Shown here: positions 16,343-24,619 of the stretch, in pieces
How the letters are laid out: each line of letters begins with the position of its first letter
Numbering within the stretch: the first letter of the stretch is position 1
DNA from: Amycolatopsis coloradensis
GTDB lineage: Bacteria > Actinomycetota > Actinomycetes > Mycobacteriales > Pseudonocardiaceae
Length of the DNA stretch: 64,000 nucleotides
Assembly (NCBI RefSeq): GCF_001953865.1
Contig: NZ_MQUQ01000003.1
Coordinates: 509,917 to 573,916, forward strand
Direction of reading: 5' to 3'
Notes under the pieces: generated by a model
What the model was told of the DNA's origin: nothing
The model's database searches: none
What the model saw: only the letters and a program-made list of their open reading frames with translations
Made by a program: the position numbers and the translations under genes

Positions 16343-17815
16343 ATGACCGAGCGATTCAAGGTCGTGATCGTCGGCACCGGATTCGCCGGGCTCGGCCAGG
16401 CCATCCAGCTCGAAAAAGCCGGGATCCGGGACTACGTGATCCTGGAGAAAGCGGACGAAGTCGGCGGTACGTGGCGTGACAACTCGTACCCCGGCTGCGC
16501 CTGCGACGTGCAGTCTCACATGTACTCGTTCTCCTACGAGCAGAACCCGGACTGGTCGCGGTCGTTCTCGCCCGCCCCGGAGATCTTCCAGTACCTCAAG
16601 GACGTCACCGACAAGTACCGGCTGCGGGACAAGATCCGGTTCGGCGTCGAACTCACCGGCGCCGACTGGGACGAGACCACGCGCCGCTGGCACGTCCACA
16701 CCAAGGCGGGCCGGACGATCGAGACCCAGTTCGTCGTCTCCGGCGTCGGCGGCCTGCACATCCCGCAGGTCCCCAAGCTCCCCGGGATCGAGAACTTCAA
16801 GGGCCAGACCTGGCATTCCGCGCAGTGGAACCACGAATACGAGCTGCGTGGCAAGAAGGTCGCCGTGGTCGGCACCGGCGCCAGCGCGATCCAGTTCGTG
16901 CCGGAGATCGCCCCCGAGGTCGCCGGACTGACGCTGTTCCAGCGCACGCCGCCGTGGATCATGCCGAAGCCGGACCACGCCATGCCCGGCTGGGCCAAGA
17001 CCGCGTTCCGCCGGATCCCCGGCGTGCAACGGCTCTACCGCAACGCGCTCTACTGGTTCCTCGAAGCGCGGGCGATCGGCTTCAACGGCCACCCCGCGAT
17101 GATGAAGGCCGGCCAGGTGATCGCGAAGCGCCACATCGGCAAGGGCGTCAAAGATCCCGCGCTGCGCGAGAAGGTCACCCCGGACTACACCATGGGCTGC
17201 AAACGGGTGCTGATCTCCAACGACTATTACCCGGCGATCGCCCGGTCCAATGTGGACGTCAACACCGACGGCGTGCGCGAGGTCAAGGCGCACAGCGTCG
17301 TCGACGGGAACGGCGTCGAGCACGAGGTCGACGCGATCATCTACGGCACCGGTTTCAAGGTCACGGATGCCTTGGAATACCTGGACATCACCGGGATCGA
17401 CGGCCGCGACCTCGCCAAGGAATGGGCCACCGAGGGGATGCGCACGCACAAGGGGATCAGCGTCTCCGGTTTCCCCAACCTGTTCTTCCTCCTCGGCCCG
17501 AACACCGCGCTGGGCCACAACTCCGTGGTCTTCATGATCGAATCGCAGTCGCGCTACGTCGTCGACGCGATCAAGCTCGCCGACTCCCGCGGCGCCGCGG
17601 CGCTCGACGTCCGCGCCGGTGTGCAGGAGAAGTTCCAGCGCGAGATCCAGGACAAACTCGTCAAGGGTGTGTGGACCCAGGGCGGCTGCAAGAGCTGGTA
17701 TCTCGACGCGAAGGGCGTCAACCGGACGATCTGGCCGGGCTTCACCTGGCGTTATTGGCTCGAAACCCGCAAAGTCGACCCGAGCGACTACGAACTCAGC
17801 GGAAGGTCGTCGTGA
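16343..17815 (+). CDS. Baeyer-Villiger-type flavin monooxygenase
   Basis: 490 residues. It has an FAD Rossmann motif GTGFAGLGQ near residue 10, GGTWRDNSYPGCACD, and the Baeyer-Villiger fingerprint FKGQTWHSAQW at about 152-162. The NADPH Rossmann motif GTGASA follows near 177. Such enzymes insert oxygen next to a carbonyl group using NADPH and O2. ATG 16343 has GGAGG upstream. Its TGA overlaps the next GTG (GTGA), so it is translated together with the metal-dependent hydrolase and the Fe-S reductase. The set resembles mycobacterial lipid- or sterol-modifying clusters; the substrate is unknown. Confidence 0.93.
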   Translation: MTERFKVVIVGTGFAGLGQAIQLEKAGIRDYVILEKADEVGGTWRDNSYPGCACDVQSHMYSFSYEQNPDWSRSFSPAPEIFQYLKDVTDKYRLRDKIRFGVELTGADWDETTRRWHVHTKAGRTIETQFVVSGVGGLHIPQVPKLPGIENFKGQTWHSAQWNHEYELRGKKVAVVGTGASAIQFVPEIAPEVAGLTLFQRTPPWIMPKPDHAMPGWAKTAFRRIPGVQRLYRNALYWFLEARAIGFNGHPAMMKAGQVIAKRHIGKGVKDPALREKVTPDYTMGCKRVLISNDYYPAIARSNVDVNTDGVREVKAHSVVDGNGVEHEVDAIIYGTGFKVTDALEYLDITGIDGRDLAKEWATEGMRTHKGISVSGFPNLFFLLGPNTALGHNSVVFMIESQSRYVVDAIKLADSRGAAALDVRAGVQEKFQREIQDKLVKGVWTQGGCKSWYLDAKGVNRTIWPGFTWRYWLETRKVDPSDYELSGRSS

Positions 17816-18678
17816 CGGACCACGAGCAGATCGTCCTGCACGCTCGCGACGTCGAGTTCGACTGGGCGTCGCTGCCGACGCACTGGATCCCCGGCGAACC
17901 GCAGGCGACGCACACGATCAACGTGCTGCATCTGGCCTTGCCGGAGGGTGAGCGCTGGTTCGTCGAGGTGTTCAAGCAGGCCGTGCCGCTGATCCGTGAC
18001 GAACGGCTCAAGGAGGACGTCCTCGGCTTCATCGGCCAGGAGGCCATGCACGCCGAGGCGCACGACGGCGCGGCCGAACACCTCGAAGCGGCGGGCGTCC
18101 ACGTGCGGCCGTACATCGCGCAGATGGAGTGGATGTTCCGCCGCTTGCTCGGCGATCGTCCGCTGTCCGCCGAACGGCGGGAAGAATGGCTGATCGAACG
18201 GCTCGCCGTCATCGCCGCGATCGAGCACTACACCGCGTTCCTCGGGCAGTGGATCCTCGACGCCAAGGAACTCGACGCCGCGAACGCGGACCCGACGATG
18301 CTGGATCTCCTGCGCTGGCACGGCGCCGAAGAGGTCGAGCACCGCTCTGTCGCTTTCGACCTGTTCATGCATCTCGACGGCCGATACGGGCGTCGCGTGC
18401 GCAGCATGCTCGTGGTGACGCCGGTGCTCGCGTGGGTCTTCTTGCGCGGCACCAGGTTCCTCATGAAGAACGATCCGACCCGGCCGGGCAGGACAAGTTT
18501 CAAGACATATCTGCGAGTGGCGAAGCTCGGGCTTCTGCCGTCCGGCCAGCAGTTGCTGCGCGAGATCCGGCCGTACTTCCGGAAGTCCTATCACCCCACC
18601 GAAACCGGGAATACCGACCAAGCCGTCGCCTACCTCGCGAGTTCCCCGGCCGCGCTGGCGGCCGACGAACCACGATGA
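17812..18678 (+). CDS. Predicted metal-dependent hydrolase (PF10118-like)
   Basis: 288 residues from the GTG that overlaps the BVMO stop. A ferritin-like set of metal ligands is visible: FIGQEAMHAEAHDG, then AAIEHYTAFLG and WHGAEEVEHRSVAFDLF, together giving the E...ExxH...E...ExxH pattern of diiron proteins. The family is called 'metal-dependent hydrolase', but the ligands would equally fit a diiron oxygenase. Its stop overlaps the start of the reductase (ATGA), which supports electron delivery to this protein. One hydrophobic stretch (SMLVVTPVLAWVFL) suggests membrane contact. Confidence 0.85.
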   Translation: MTDHEQIVLHARDVEFDWASLPTHWIPGEPQATHTINVLHLALPEGERWFVEVFKQAVPLIRDERLKEDVLGFIGQEAMHAEAHDGAAEHLEAAGVHVRPYIAQMEWMFRRLLGDRPLSAERREEWLIERLAVIAAIEHYTAFLGQWILDAKELDAANADPTMLDLLRWHGAEEVEHRSVAFDLFMHLDGRYGRRVRSMLVVTPVLAWVFLRGTRFLMKNDPTRPGRTSFKTYLRVAKLGLLPSGQQLLREIRPYFRKSYHPTETGNTDQAVAYLASSPAALAADEPR

Positions 18679-19670
18679 CGCGTCCGCTGCGGCTCGACGG
18701 CAGCGGGCGGACCGACCGCGTGATGGCGTCGCTGACCGGTGTCGTCGCGGTGTATCGCAGGCTCAGCGGGGTGAGCGGACGCCGCCGTCCCCCGGTGCGC
18801 GCCGTCGACCGTGATCTCCCGCTGATCGTCGACGACGTCCGCGTCGAGGCCGAAGGCGTGGTCAGCCTGCGCCTGGTACGCGAAAACGGTGAACCGTTGC
18901 CACGATGGCGGCCCGGCGCGCACGTCGACCTCTCACCGCGGCCGGGGCTGGTCCGGCAGTACTCCCTGTGCGGCGACCCGGACGACCGCTCGGCCTATCG
19001 CGTCGGCGTCCGGCTGCTCGGCGAGGGATCGACGGCGGTGCACGCCTTGAAGAAGAACGCGCGGATCACGGTGCGCGGCCCGCGCAACGCGTTCCCGTTC
19101 GTCGCGAGCCAGGCTTACCTGTTCGTCGCGGGCGGTATCGGAATCACGCCGATCCTGCCGATGGTGCGGCAAGCGGCCGCGTCCGGCGCGGACTGGCGGC
19201 TGGTCTACACCGGTCGCGACCGGGCTTCGATGCCGTTCCTGGAGGAATTGTCCGAATTCGAGGACCGCGTCTGGGTGCGCCCGGACACTGAGTACGGCAT
19301 CCCCGCATCGGGCGCGGAACTGCTCGAAGGGGCAGAAAAGAGTGCCCCGATTTACTGCTGCGGCCCGATTCCGATGATCGTCGGGGTCCGGACGGACGCG
19401 GCGCTGCGGACTTCCGGGCCGGTGTTCTTCGAGCGGTTCTCGACGCCGCCGATCGTCGGCGAACAGCCGTTCCGGGTCACTTTGGCCCGCAGCGGCCGGA
19501 CGTTGGACGTGCCCGCCGACCGGACGGCGCTCGACGTCCTGCGCGAAACCGTGCCCGGTATCGCCTATTCGTGCCGCCAAGGGTTCTGCGGAACCTGCGA
19601 ACTGCCGACGGTGACCGGCGACCGCGTCCGGATCTGCGTCGAACGCGAGCCGGTCACCCTCGATCTCTGA
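18675..19670 (+). CDS. PDR/VanB-type ferredoxin reductase (FMN/FAD, NAD, 2Fe-2S)
   Basis: 331 residues from the ATG overlapping the upstream stop. Domain order is flavin barrel (RQYSLCGDP, about 95), NAD domain (GGIGITPILPM, then CCGPIPM) and C-terminal plant-type 2Fe-2S ferredoxin (CRQGFCGTC plus a fourth Cys in RICVERE). This is the layout of phthalate dioxygenase reductase, which passes electrons from NAD(P)H to an oxygenase. Tight coupling to the ferritin-like gene suggests that protein is the electron acceptor. Confidence 0.92.
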   Translation: MTRPLRLDGSGRTDRVMASLTGVVAVYRRLSGVSGRRRPPVRAVDRDLPLIVDDVRVEAEGVVSLRLVRENGEPLPRWRPGAHVDLSPRPGLVRQYSLCGDPDDRSAYRVGVRLLGEGSTAVHALKKNARITVRGPRNAFPFVASQAYLFVAGGIGITPILPMVRQAAASGADWRLVYTGRDRASMPFLEELSEFEDRVWVRPDTEYGIPASGAELLEGAEKSAPIYCCGPIPMIVGVRTDAALRTSGPVFFERFSTPPIVGEQPFRVTLARSGRTLDVPADRTALDVLRETVPGIAYSCRQGFCGTCELPTVTGDRVRICVEREPVTLDL

Positions 19671-19674
19671 GCTG

Positions 19675-19959
19675 TCAGGATTCCTTCGGCAGCCAGGCGC
19701 CGATCACCGGCTTGAACTCGCGGACGGTGCGCTCCGCGACGACGCCTTCCAGGTGGTACGGGTCCTGGTCGATGATCTCGGTCAGCGCCGTCTCGTCGGC
19801 CGCCTGGTAGAGCGAGATGCCGCCGGAACCGTCGCCCAGCGGACCGCCGAGCGCGACAACGCCCTGGTCGGCGAGGTCGGAGAGGAATTTCCGGTGCCGC
19901 GGCCGCACCTCCTCCAGCTTCTCCCGCACGTACGTGATCTCCACCAGGAACCAGGCCAT
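19675..19959 (-). CDS. YciI family protein
   Basis: 94 residues, small ferredoxin-like alpha/beta protein (FLVEITYVREKLEEVRPRHRKFLSDLADQGVVALGGPLGD, late YHLEGVV). YciI-like proteins have a conserved His/Asp pair, seen in RPRH and DPYH, and act as small enzymes or ligand binders; the substrate is unknown. The start is ATG 19959 because GGAG lies six bases upstream; for the ATG at 19965 the GGAG would touch the codon. It converges on the reductase gene with a 4-base gap. Confidence 0.86.
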   Translation of the reverse strand: MAWFLVEITYVREKLEEVRPRHRKFLSDLADQGVVALGGPLGDGSGGISLYQAADETALTEIIDQDPYHLEGVVAERTVREFKPVIGAWLPKES

Positions 19960-20109
19960 CGACATCTCCAAGGTCGGTACAACAGGGCTGCGGCAGACGC
20001 TACCCAGCTTCTCAGGAACCGATCAGGCAGAGGTCTCGCCCAACCCGATACGCTGATCGCGCCACGCACAGGTTGTGCTTCAAAGGGGTAAATGAACAGG
20101 TAGGGGTAC

Positions 20110-20685
20110 ATGCTCGAGGGCAACGCGGAACGCAGTGTCGAGGTGACCCTCGGCCGGCTGCGCACCATGGACGGACCGGTCACGCCACCGCCGCCTGCGG
20201 CGCCGCTGACCCTTGAGGATCTCTATCGCCAGCATCGGATGCGGCTGGTCCGGTTGGCCATCCTGCTCGTGGACGAACCGGCGACGGCCGAGGACGTCGT
20301 CCAGGAGGCGTTCACCGGGCTCCACCGCAACTGGGGGAAACTGCGGGACGCCGCCGCGGCCGTCGGCTACCTGCGCACCGCGGTGGTCAACGGATCACGC
20401 AGTGTGCTGCGCCGCCGCAAGACCGCTCGTGAGTACGTCGCGCCGCACGCCGTCAACGCGCGTTCGGCCGAAAGTCTCGCCATGCTGTCGAGTGAACATC
20501 AGGCCGTGGTGAGCGCTTTGTCCAAACTGCCGCCCCGTCAGCGCGAAGTTCTGGTCCTCCGTTACTACGGTGGGCTGAGTGAGGCCGAGATTTCCGAGGC
20601 CGCCGGTATTTCGAAAGGTACCGTGAAGTCAACCGCCAGCCGGGCGCTGGAGGCACTGCAGAAAGCGATGCAGTCGCCGAACTGA
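20110..20685 (+). CDS. SigE-family ECF RNA polymerase sigma factor
   Basis: 191 residues. Region 2 is DLYRQHRMRLVRLAILLVDE...AEDVVQEAFTGLHRNW and region 4 is LPPRQREVLVLRYYGGLSEAEISEAAGISKGTVKSTASRALEAL. This is the short SigE-family type of actinomycetes (Streptomyces-like annotation, not E. coli RpoE). No anti-sigma gene follows; the next gene is nagA. The start may be ATG 20110 (AGGGG upstream) or 20167. Its target promoters are unknown. Confidence 0.9.
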   Translation: MLEGNAERSVEVTLGRLRTMDGPVTPPPPAAPLTLEDLYRQHRMRLVRLAILLVDEPATAEDVVQEAFTGLHRNWGKLRDAAAAVGYLRTAVVNGSRSVLRRRKTAREYVAPHAVNARSAESLAMLSSEHQAVVSALSKLPPRQREVLVLRYYGGLSEAEISEAAGISKGTVKSTASRALEALQKAMQSPN

Positions 20686-20726
20686 CACCCGGCTTTAATC
20701 TCGACCGCTGGGTTGTGCCGCCATGC

Positions 20727-20740
20727 TTGGTCCAGACCAA
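20727..20740. promoter_or_regulatory. dre operator (DasR-type) before nagA
   Basis: TTGGTCCAGACCAA is a palindrome matching the DasR responsive element core TGGTCTAGACCA at all but one position. It lies directly before nagA, where DasR sites are known in Streptomyces. A second, exact core lies before the LPMO gene (59262-59273). Confidence 0.75.
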
Positions 20741-20755
20741 TATATGCTGGGGGGC

Positions 20756-21979
20756 GTGAGAGGCGCCGGAGATTTCGTGATCGTGGGCGGCCGGGTCGTC
20801 GCCCCGGACCGTGTACTAGACGACGGCTGGCTGGCTATCGCCGGCGGCAAGATCGTCCAAGTCGGTTCCGGGACACCCCCGGACATCGACCGCGTCCCTG
20901 TGGACGGGTGCCTGGTGGTGCCCGGCTTCATCGACACCCACTGCCATGGCGGTGGGGGCGGGTCGTTCTCCAGCGGGAATCCCGAGGAGCTGCTTCGCGC
21001 GGTGCGCGCGCATCGGCGACACGGGACCACGACCATGCTCGGCAGCCTCGTCTCGGACCCCATTCCGGTGCTCAGGGACCAGATCGCGGCCCTGCGAGAG
21101 CTGGTCCAAGAGGGTGAACTTGCCGGAATTCACCTTGAAGGACCCTTCATCTCGAAGGCGCGCTGCGGGGCGCACGACCCGGCGACCCTGATCGAGCCGG
21201 ACACGGCGACCGTCAACGCGTTGCTCGGCGCGGGTCGCGGCGACATCCGGATGGTCACTCTCGCCCCCGAACTGCACGGCGGGATCAAAGCGGTGCGGCA
21301 ACTGGCCGAATCGGGCGCCATCGCCGCGATCGGGCACACCGACGGCGTCGAGGACCAGATCATCCCCGCCATCGACGCGGGCGCCTCCGTCGCGACGCAC
21401 CTCTTCAACGCCATGCGGCCCCTTCACCACCGCGAGCCGGGCCCGATCGGCGCCCTCCTCGACGACGAGCGCGTCACCGTCGAACTGATCTGCGACCTCG
21501 TCCACGTGCACCCGACGGTGCTGCGGCTGGCCGCGCACCACGCCGGCAAGGGCCGGACGGTGCTCATCACCGACGCCATGTCGGCCACCGACGCCGCCGA
21601 CGGCAGCTACATCCTCGGCCGCCTCGAGGTCGACGTCCGCGACGGTGTCGCCACGCTGGCCGGGAACGGCTCGCTGGCCGGCAGCACGCTGACCATGGAC
21701 GCGGCCTTCCGCAACCTGGTGCGTGGCGCGGGTATCGACCTGCTCGACGCCGTCCGCGCGACCTCCGGCCGACCGGCCGAACTGCTCGGCATCGCCGACC
21801 GGACCGGGTCGCTGCGCGCCGGGCTCGCGGCCGACGTCGTCGTGCTCGACCGCGACCTGCGACCGGCCAAGGTGCTGCGCCAGGGCGAGTGGGTCAAGGA
21901 CGAGGCTGCGGCTACATTGAGCGCCACGGCCCCACTGAGCGGTGCGGTCGAAGGCGGTGTGTCGGTCAGCGACGGGTAA
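20756..21979 (+). CDS. nagA: N-acetylglucosamine-6-phosphate deacetylase
   Basis: 407 residues from GTG 20756. The enzyme converts GlcNAc-6-phosphate to glucosamine-6-phosphate and acetate, the first committed step after GlcNAc uptake. Metal and substrate motifs are FIDTHCHGGGG, GIHLEGPFIS, HLFNAMRPLHHREPG and VLITDAMSATDAADG. GTG 20756 has GGGGGG just upstream; the in-frame ATG at 20723 would put the dre operator inside the gene and ATG 20744 leaves no ribosome site. The product would feed cell-wall precursor synthesis or glycolysis. Confidence 0.93.
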   Translation: MRGAGDFVIVGGRVVAPDRVLDDGWLAIAGGKIVQVGSGTPPDIDRVPVDGCLVVPGFIDTHCHGGGGGSFSSGNPEELLRAVRAHRRHGTTTMLGSLVSDPIPVLRDQIAALRELVQEGELAGIHLEGPFISKARCGAHDPATLIEPDTATVNALLGAGRGDIRMVTLAPELHGGIKAVRQLAESGAIAAIGHTDGVEDQIIPAIDAGASVATHLFNAMRPLHHREPGPIGALLDDERVTVELICDLVHVHPTVLRLAAHHAGKGRTVLITDAMSATDAADGSYILGRLEVDVRDGVATLAGNGSLAGSTLTMDAAFRNLVRGAGIDLLDAVRATSGRPAELLGIADRTGSLRAGLAADVVVLDRDLRPAKVLRQGEWVKDEAAATLSATAPLSGAVEGGVSVSDG

Positions 21980-21996
21980 ACGGCGAAGGGAGTCGG

Positions 21997-22380
21997 ATGA
22001 GCGAGCCCAAGGACCCGGAGAAGCTCTTAGCCGACGCCTTGCGCGCTCAAGCCGTCTTCGCCCCTTCGACGGAACGGATCACCGAGGCTTCCGCCGAGAA
22101 CCCGGTCAAACCGGACACCGAGAGTGATCCTGAGCCGTCCACGGGAGAACACGAGCTGCCGCTGCAGTACGGGCTGCTTTCCGGTGCCGGGGCCGACTCG
22201 CTCGAACGGGAACGCGTCGCACTGGAGGACGCGGAAACGGCCAGGCTGGCGGAGCGTCCGACGCCCCCTCCGCTGCCTTCGCCCGCCAGCGCGCCGCTAC
22301 CCGCGTATTGGGTGTTGCTGCTGGCTGCGCTGCTGGGGCTGGCCGCCGGTTCGGTGGTCGGGCTGCTCACCCTGATCTGA
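21997..22380 (+). CDS. Hypothetical protein with C-terminal membrane anchor
   Basis: 127 residues from ATG 21997 (RBS AAGGGAG). The N-terminal two-thirds are acidic and Glu/Pro-rich, and a Pro-rich stretch (PTPPPLPSPASAPLP) leads into a single C-terminal hydrophobic helix (YWVLLLAALLGLAAGSVVGL). The order fits a tail-anchored protein with a cytoplasmic head. It follows nagA by 17 bases and may be cotranscribed. I do not recognise the family. Confidence 0.72.
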   Translation: MSEPKDPEKLLADALRAQAVFAPSTERITEASAENPVKPDTESDPEPSTGEHELPLQYGLLSGAGADSLERERVALEDAETARLAERPTPPPLPSPASAPLPAYWVLLLAALLGLAAGSVVGLLTLI

Positions 22381-22446
22381 GCCGCGCCTCTCCGCCGGAA
22401 CAGGACAGCGCCCAAGGCACTCAGCGTCACCCTGTACCGTTTTGGT

Positions 22447-23145
22447 GTGATCCTGGCGCAGAACAACGTGACGACGATGAGCCTCCTGCCGGAGTGGCTG
22501 GACCCGATGCACCTGCTGAGCGGGCTGACCGTCCCGGTCATCACCGTGCTCTGCCTGATCATCTTCATCGAAAGCAGCGTCTTCCCGGTGCTGCCCGGTG
22601 ACTCGCTGCTGTTCACCGCGGGCCTGCTCATCGCGAGCGGCTCGATCGAAGCGCCGCTGTGGCTGGTGTGCGTCCTGGTCACCGTCGCGGCGCTGCTCGG
22701 CAACCTGCTCGGCTACGGCCTCGGCTGGAAGATCGGGCCCTGGCTGTTCCGCAAACCCGACTCGAAGTTCTTCAACAAGAAGTACGTCGACCAGACACAC
22801 GCCTTCCTGGAGAAGCACGGGCCGAAGGCGGTCGTGCTGGCGCGGTTCGTGCCGTTCGTGCGGACGTTCATCACCTGGATCGCGGGCATCGGCAAGATGG
22901 ACCCGAAGAAGTACTTCACCTACACCGTCATCGGCGGCATCCTGTGGGCCGCCGGGATCACCGCGCTCGGCCACCTGCTCGGCGACATCCCGTTCATCCG
23001 CGACAACATCGACGCGATCTTCATCCTGATCGTGCTGATCTCCGTGGTGCCGATCGTGCTCGAGTACCTGAAGTCCCGCCGCGAGAAGAAGCACGCGGCC
23101 GTGGACATGGACGCGACGCAGCAGATCCCGCGCGTGCGCGACTGA
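22447..23145 (+). CDS. DedA family membrane protein
   Basis: 232 residues, starting at GTG 22447. DedA signatures are ESSVFPVLPGDSLLFTAG in the first re-entrant region and ARFVPFVRTFITWIAGIGKM in the second. DedA proteins are undecaprenyl-phosphate or phospholipid flippases at the inner membrane that need the proton-motive force. The C-terminus is a basic cytoplasmic tail. A strong hairpin follows the stop. A second DedA gene is at 30382. Confidence 0.92.
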   Translation: MILAQNNVTTMSLLPEWLDPMHLLSGLTVPVITVLCLIIFIESSVFPVLPGDSLLFTAGLLIASGSIEAPLWLVCVLVTVAALLGNLLGYGLGWKIGPWLFRKPDSKFFNKKYVDQTHAFLEKHGPKAVVLARFVPFVRTFITWIAGIGKMDPKKYFTYTVIGGILWAAGITALGHLLGDIPFIRDNIDAIFILIVLISVVPIVLEYLKSRREKKHAAVDMDATQQIPRVRD

Positions 23146-23163
23146 TCCTCTTCCCGTGAGATG

Positions 23164-23204
23164 AACGGGGCTTTCCTGGCGAATTTCGCCAGGAAAGCCC
23201 CGTT
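23164..23204. terminator. Bidirectional hairpin terminator
   Basis: 20-base arms (23164-23183 and 23185-23204; AACGGGGCTTTCCTGGCGAA and its complement) pair perfectly around one base, between the convergent ends of the DedA and FAD-oxidase genes. There is no long T-tract. Confidence 0.75.
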
Positions 23205-23211
23205 ATCCCAT

Positions 23212-24600
23212 TCAGAGGGAGAACATCGAGCCCGGGTTGAACAGGTTCCCCGGGTCGAGGGCCTGTTTGATCTGGCGGTGGACGCGAAGGCCGACATCAC
23301 CGATCTCCCTGGCGAGCCACTCGCGCTTGATCCGGCCGATACCGTGCTCGCCGGTGACCGTCCCGCCCAGCGACAGGCTGACCTCCAGAATCGCGTCGAA
23401 AGCCTTCTTCGCGCGGGCGAACTCCTCTTCGGAGTCCGGCGAGTAGACGATCGTCGGGTGCATGTTGCCGTCACCGGCGTGGCCGACCACGGCGATCCGC
23501 AGCCCCACCTCTTCACTGATCCGCTCGCAGCCCGCGATCAGTTCGGCGATGCGGGTGCGCGGCACGCAGACGTCGTCGGTCAACCAGACGCCGTACAGTT
23601 CGAGCGCGGTGAGCACGACCCGCCGCGCCTGCAGCAACATCTTGCCCTCTTCGAGATCCTCGGTGGCGTAGGCCAGATCCGCGCCACAGTCGACGCAGAT
23701 CTGTTCCAGTGCCGCGAGTTCCCGCCGCGCGACCTCGCCTCCGGCGTCGGATTGCCCGAGCAGCAAGGCTTTGCAGTCCGCGCTGGTGCCGAGGTCGGTC
23801 TTGAGATAGGCCTCGGCGGCCTTGATGGACGTCGCGTCCATGATCTCCAGCAGCGACGGCACCAGTCCTTCGCGCACGACTCGCGCGACGGCCTCGCCGG
23901 CGGCCTCCGTGCTGTTGAAGGCGGCGACGAGGGTGGAAGGCAGCTGGGGCAACGGTTTCAGCGCGACGGTCGCTTGGGTGATCACGCCGAGCGTGCCCTC
24001 ACTGCCGACGAAGAGCCGCGCGAGGTCGTAGCCCGCGACGCCCTTCACCGTGCGGCGCCCGGTCTTCAGGAGTGATCCGTCGGCGAGCACGACTTCCAGC
24101 CCCAGCACGGAATCCGTGGTGACGCCGTACTTCACGCAGCACAGTCCACCGGCGTTGGTGGACAGGTTGCCGCCGAGGGTGCACCAGTCGTAGCTGGAGG
24201 GGTCCGGCGGATAGAACAGGCCGTGTTTCTCCACCTCGTCGCGGAAATCGAGGTTCACCACGCCAGGCTGCACGACGGCGAGGCGGTTGCCCTCGTCGAT
24301 CTCGACGATCTGGTCGAGTTTGGTCAGCACCAGCACGACACAACCGTCGATCGCGTTCGCGGCGCCGGACAGACCACTGCCGGCGCCGCGGGGCACGATC
24401 GGCACTTCGAACTCCGCGCAGGCCTTGACCACGGCCTGCACACCCTCCACGTCGGACGGAAGCACCACCGCGAGGGGTTTGCCCGCCGCGGCGAGCGGCA
24501 TCATGTCGCGCGAGTAGGCGTCCGTGACATCGGCGTCGGTGAGCACCGCGGCCTTGCCGAGATGCTCGCGGAGACGGGTGACCAAGGCGTCGTTGCTCAT
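23212..24600 (-). CDS. FAD-linked oxidase (GlcD / D-2-hydroxyacid dehydrogenase type)
   Basis: 462 residues from ATG 24600. The N-terminal PCMH FAD domain has VPRGAGSGLSGAANAIDGCVVL and LGGNLSTNAGG; the C-terminal FAD-oxidase domain has the metal-site motif GHAGDGNMHP and TGEHGIGRIKREWL. These enzymes oxidise glycolate, D-lactate or related 2-hydroxyacids. The gene starts 19 bases after the MFS stop on the same strand, so it may be the second gene of a TetR-controlled unit. Confidence 0.9.
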   Translation of the reverse strand: MSNDALVTRLREHLGKAAVLTDADVTDAYSRDMMPLAAAGKPLAVVLPSDVEGVQAVVKACAEFEVPIVPRGAGSGLSGAANAIDGCVVLVLTKLDQIVEIDEGNRLAVVQPGVVNLDFRDEVEKHGLFYPPDPSSYDWCTLGGNLSTNAGGLCCVKYGVTTDSVLGLEVVLADGSLLKTGRRTVKGVAGYDLARLFVGSEGTLGVITQATVALKPLPQLPSTLVAAFNSTEAAGEAVARVVREGLVPSLLEIMDATSIKAAEAYLKTDLGTSADCKALLLGQSDAGGEVARRELAALEQICVDCGADLAYATEDLEEGKMLLQARRVVLTALELYGVWLTDDVCVPRTRIAELIAGCERISEEVGLRIAVVGHAGDGNMHPTIVYSPDSEEEFARAKKAFDAILEVSLSLGGTVTGEHGIGRIKREWLAREIGDVGLRVHRQIKQALDPGNLFNPGSMFSL

Positions 24601-24619
24601 GCCTTCATCGTAGGCTCGA

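Noticed and set aside
20723..20755. ATG 20723 or 20744 as nagA start
   Set aside because: The first includes the dre operator; the second has no ribosome site. GTG 20756 follows GGGGGG.
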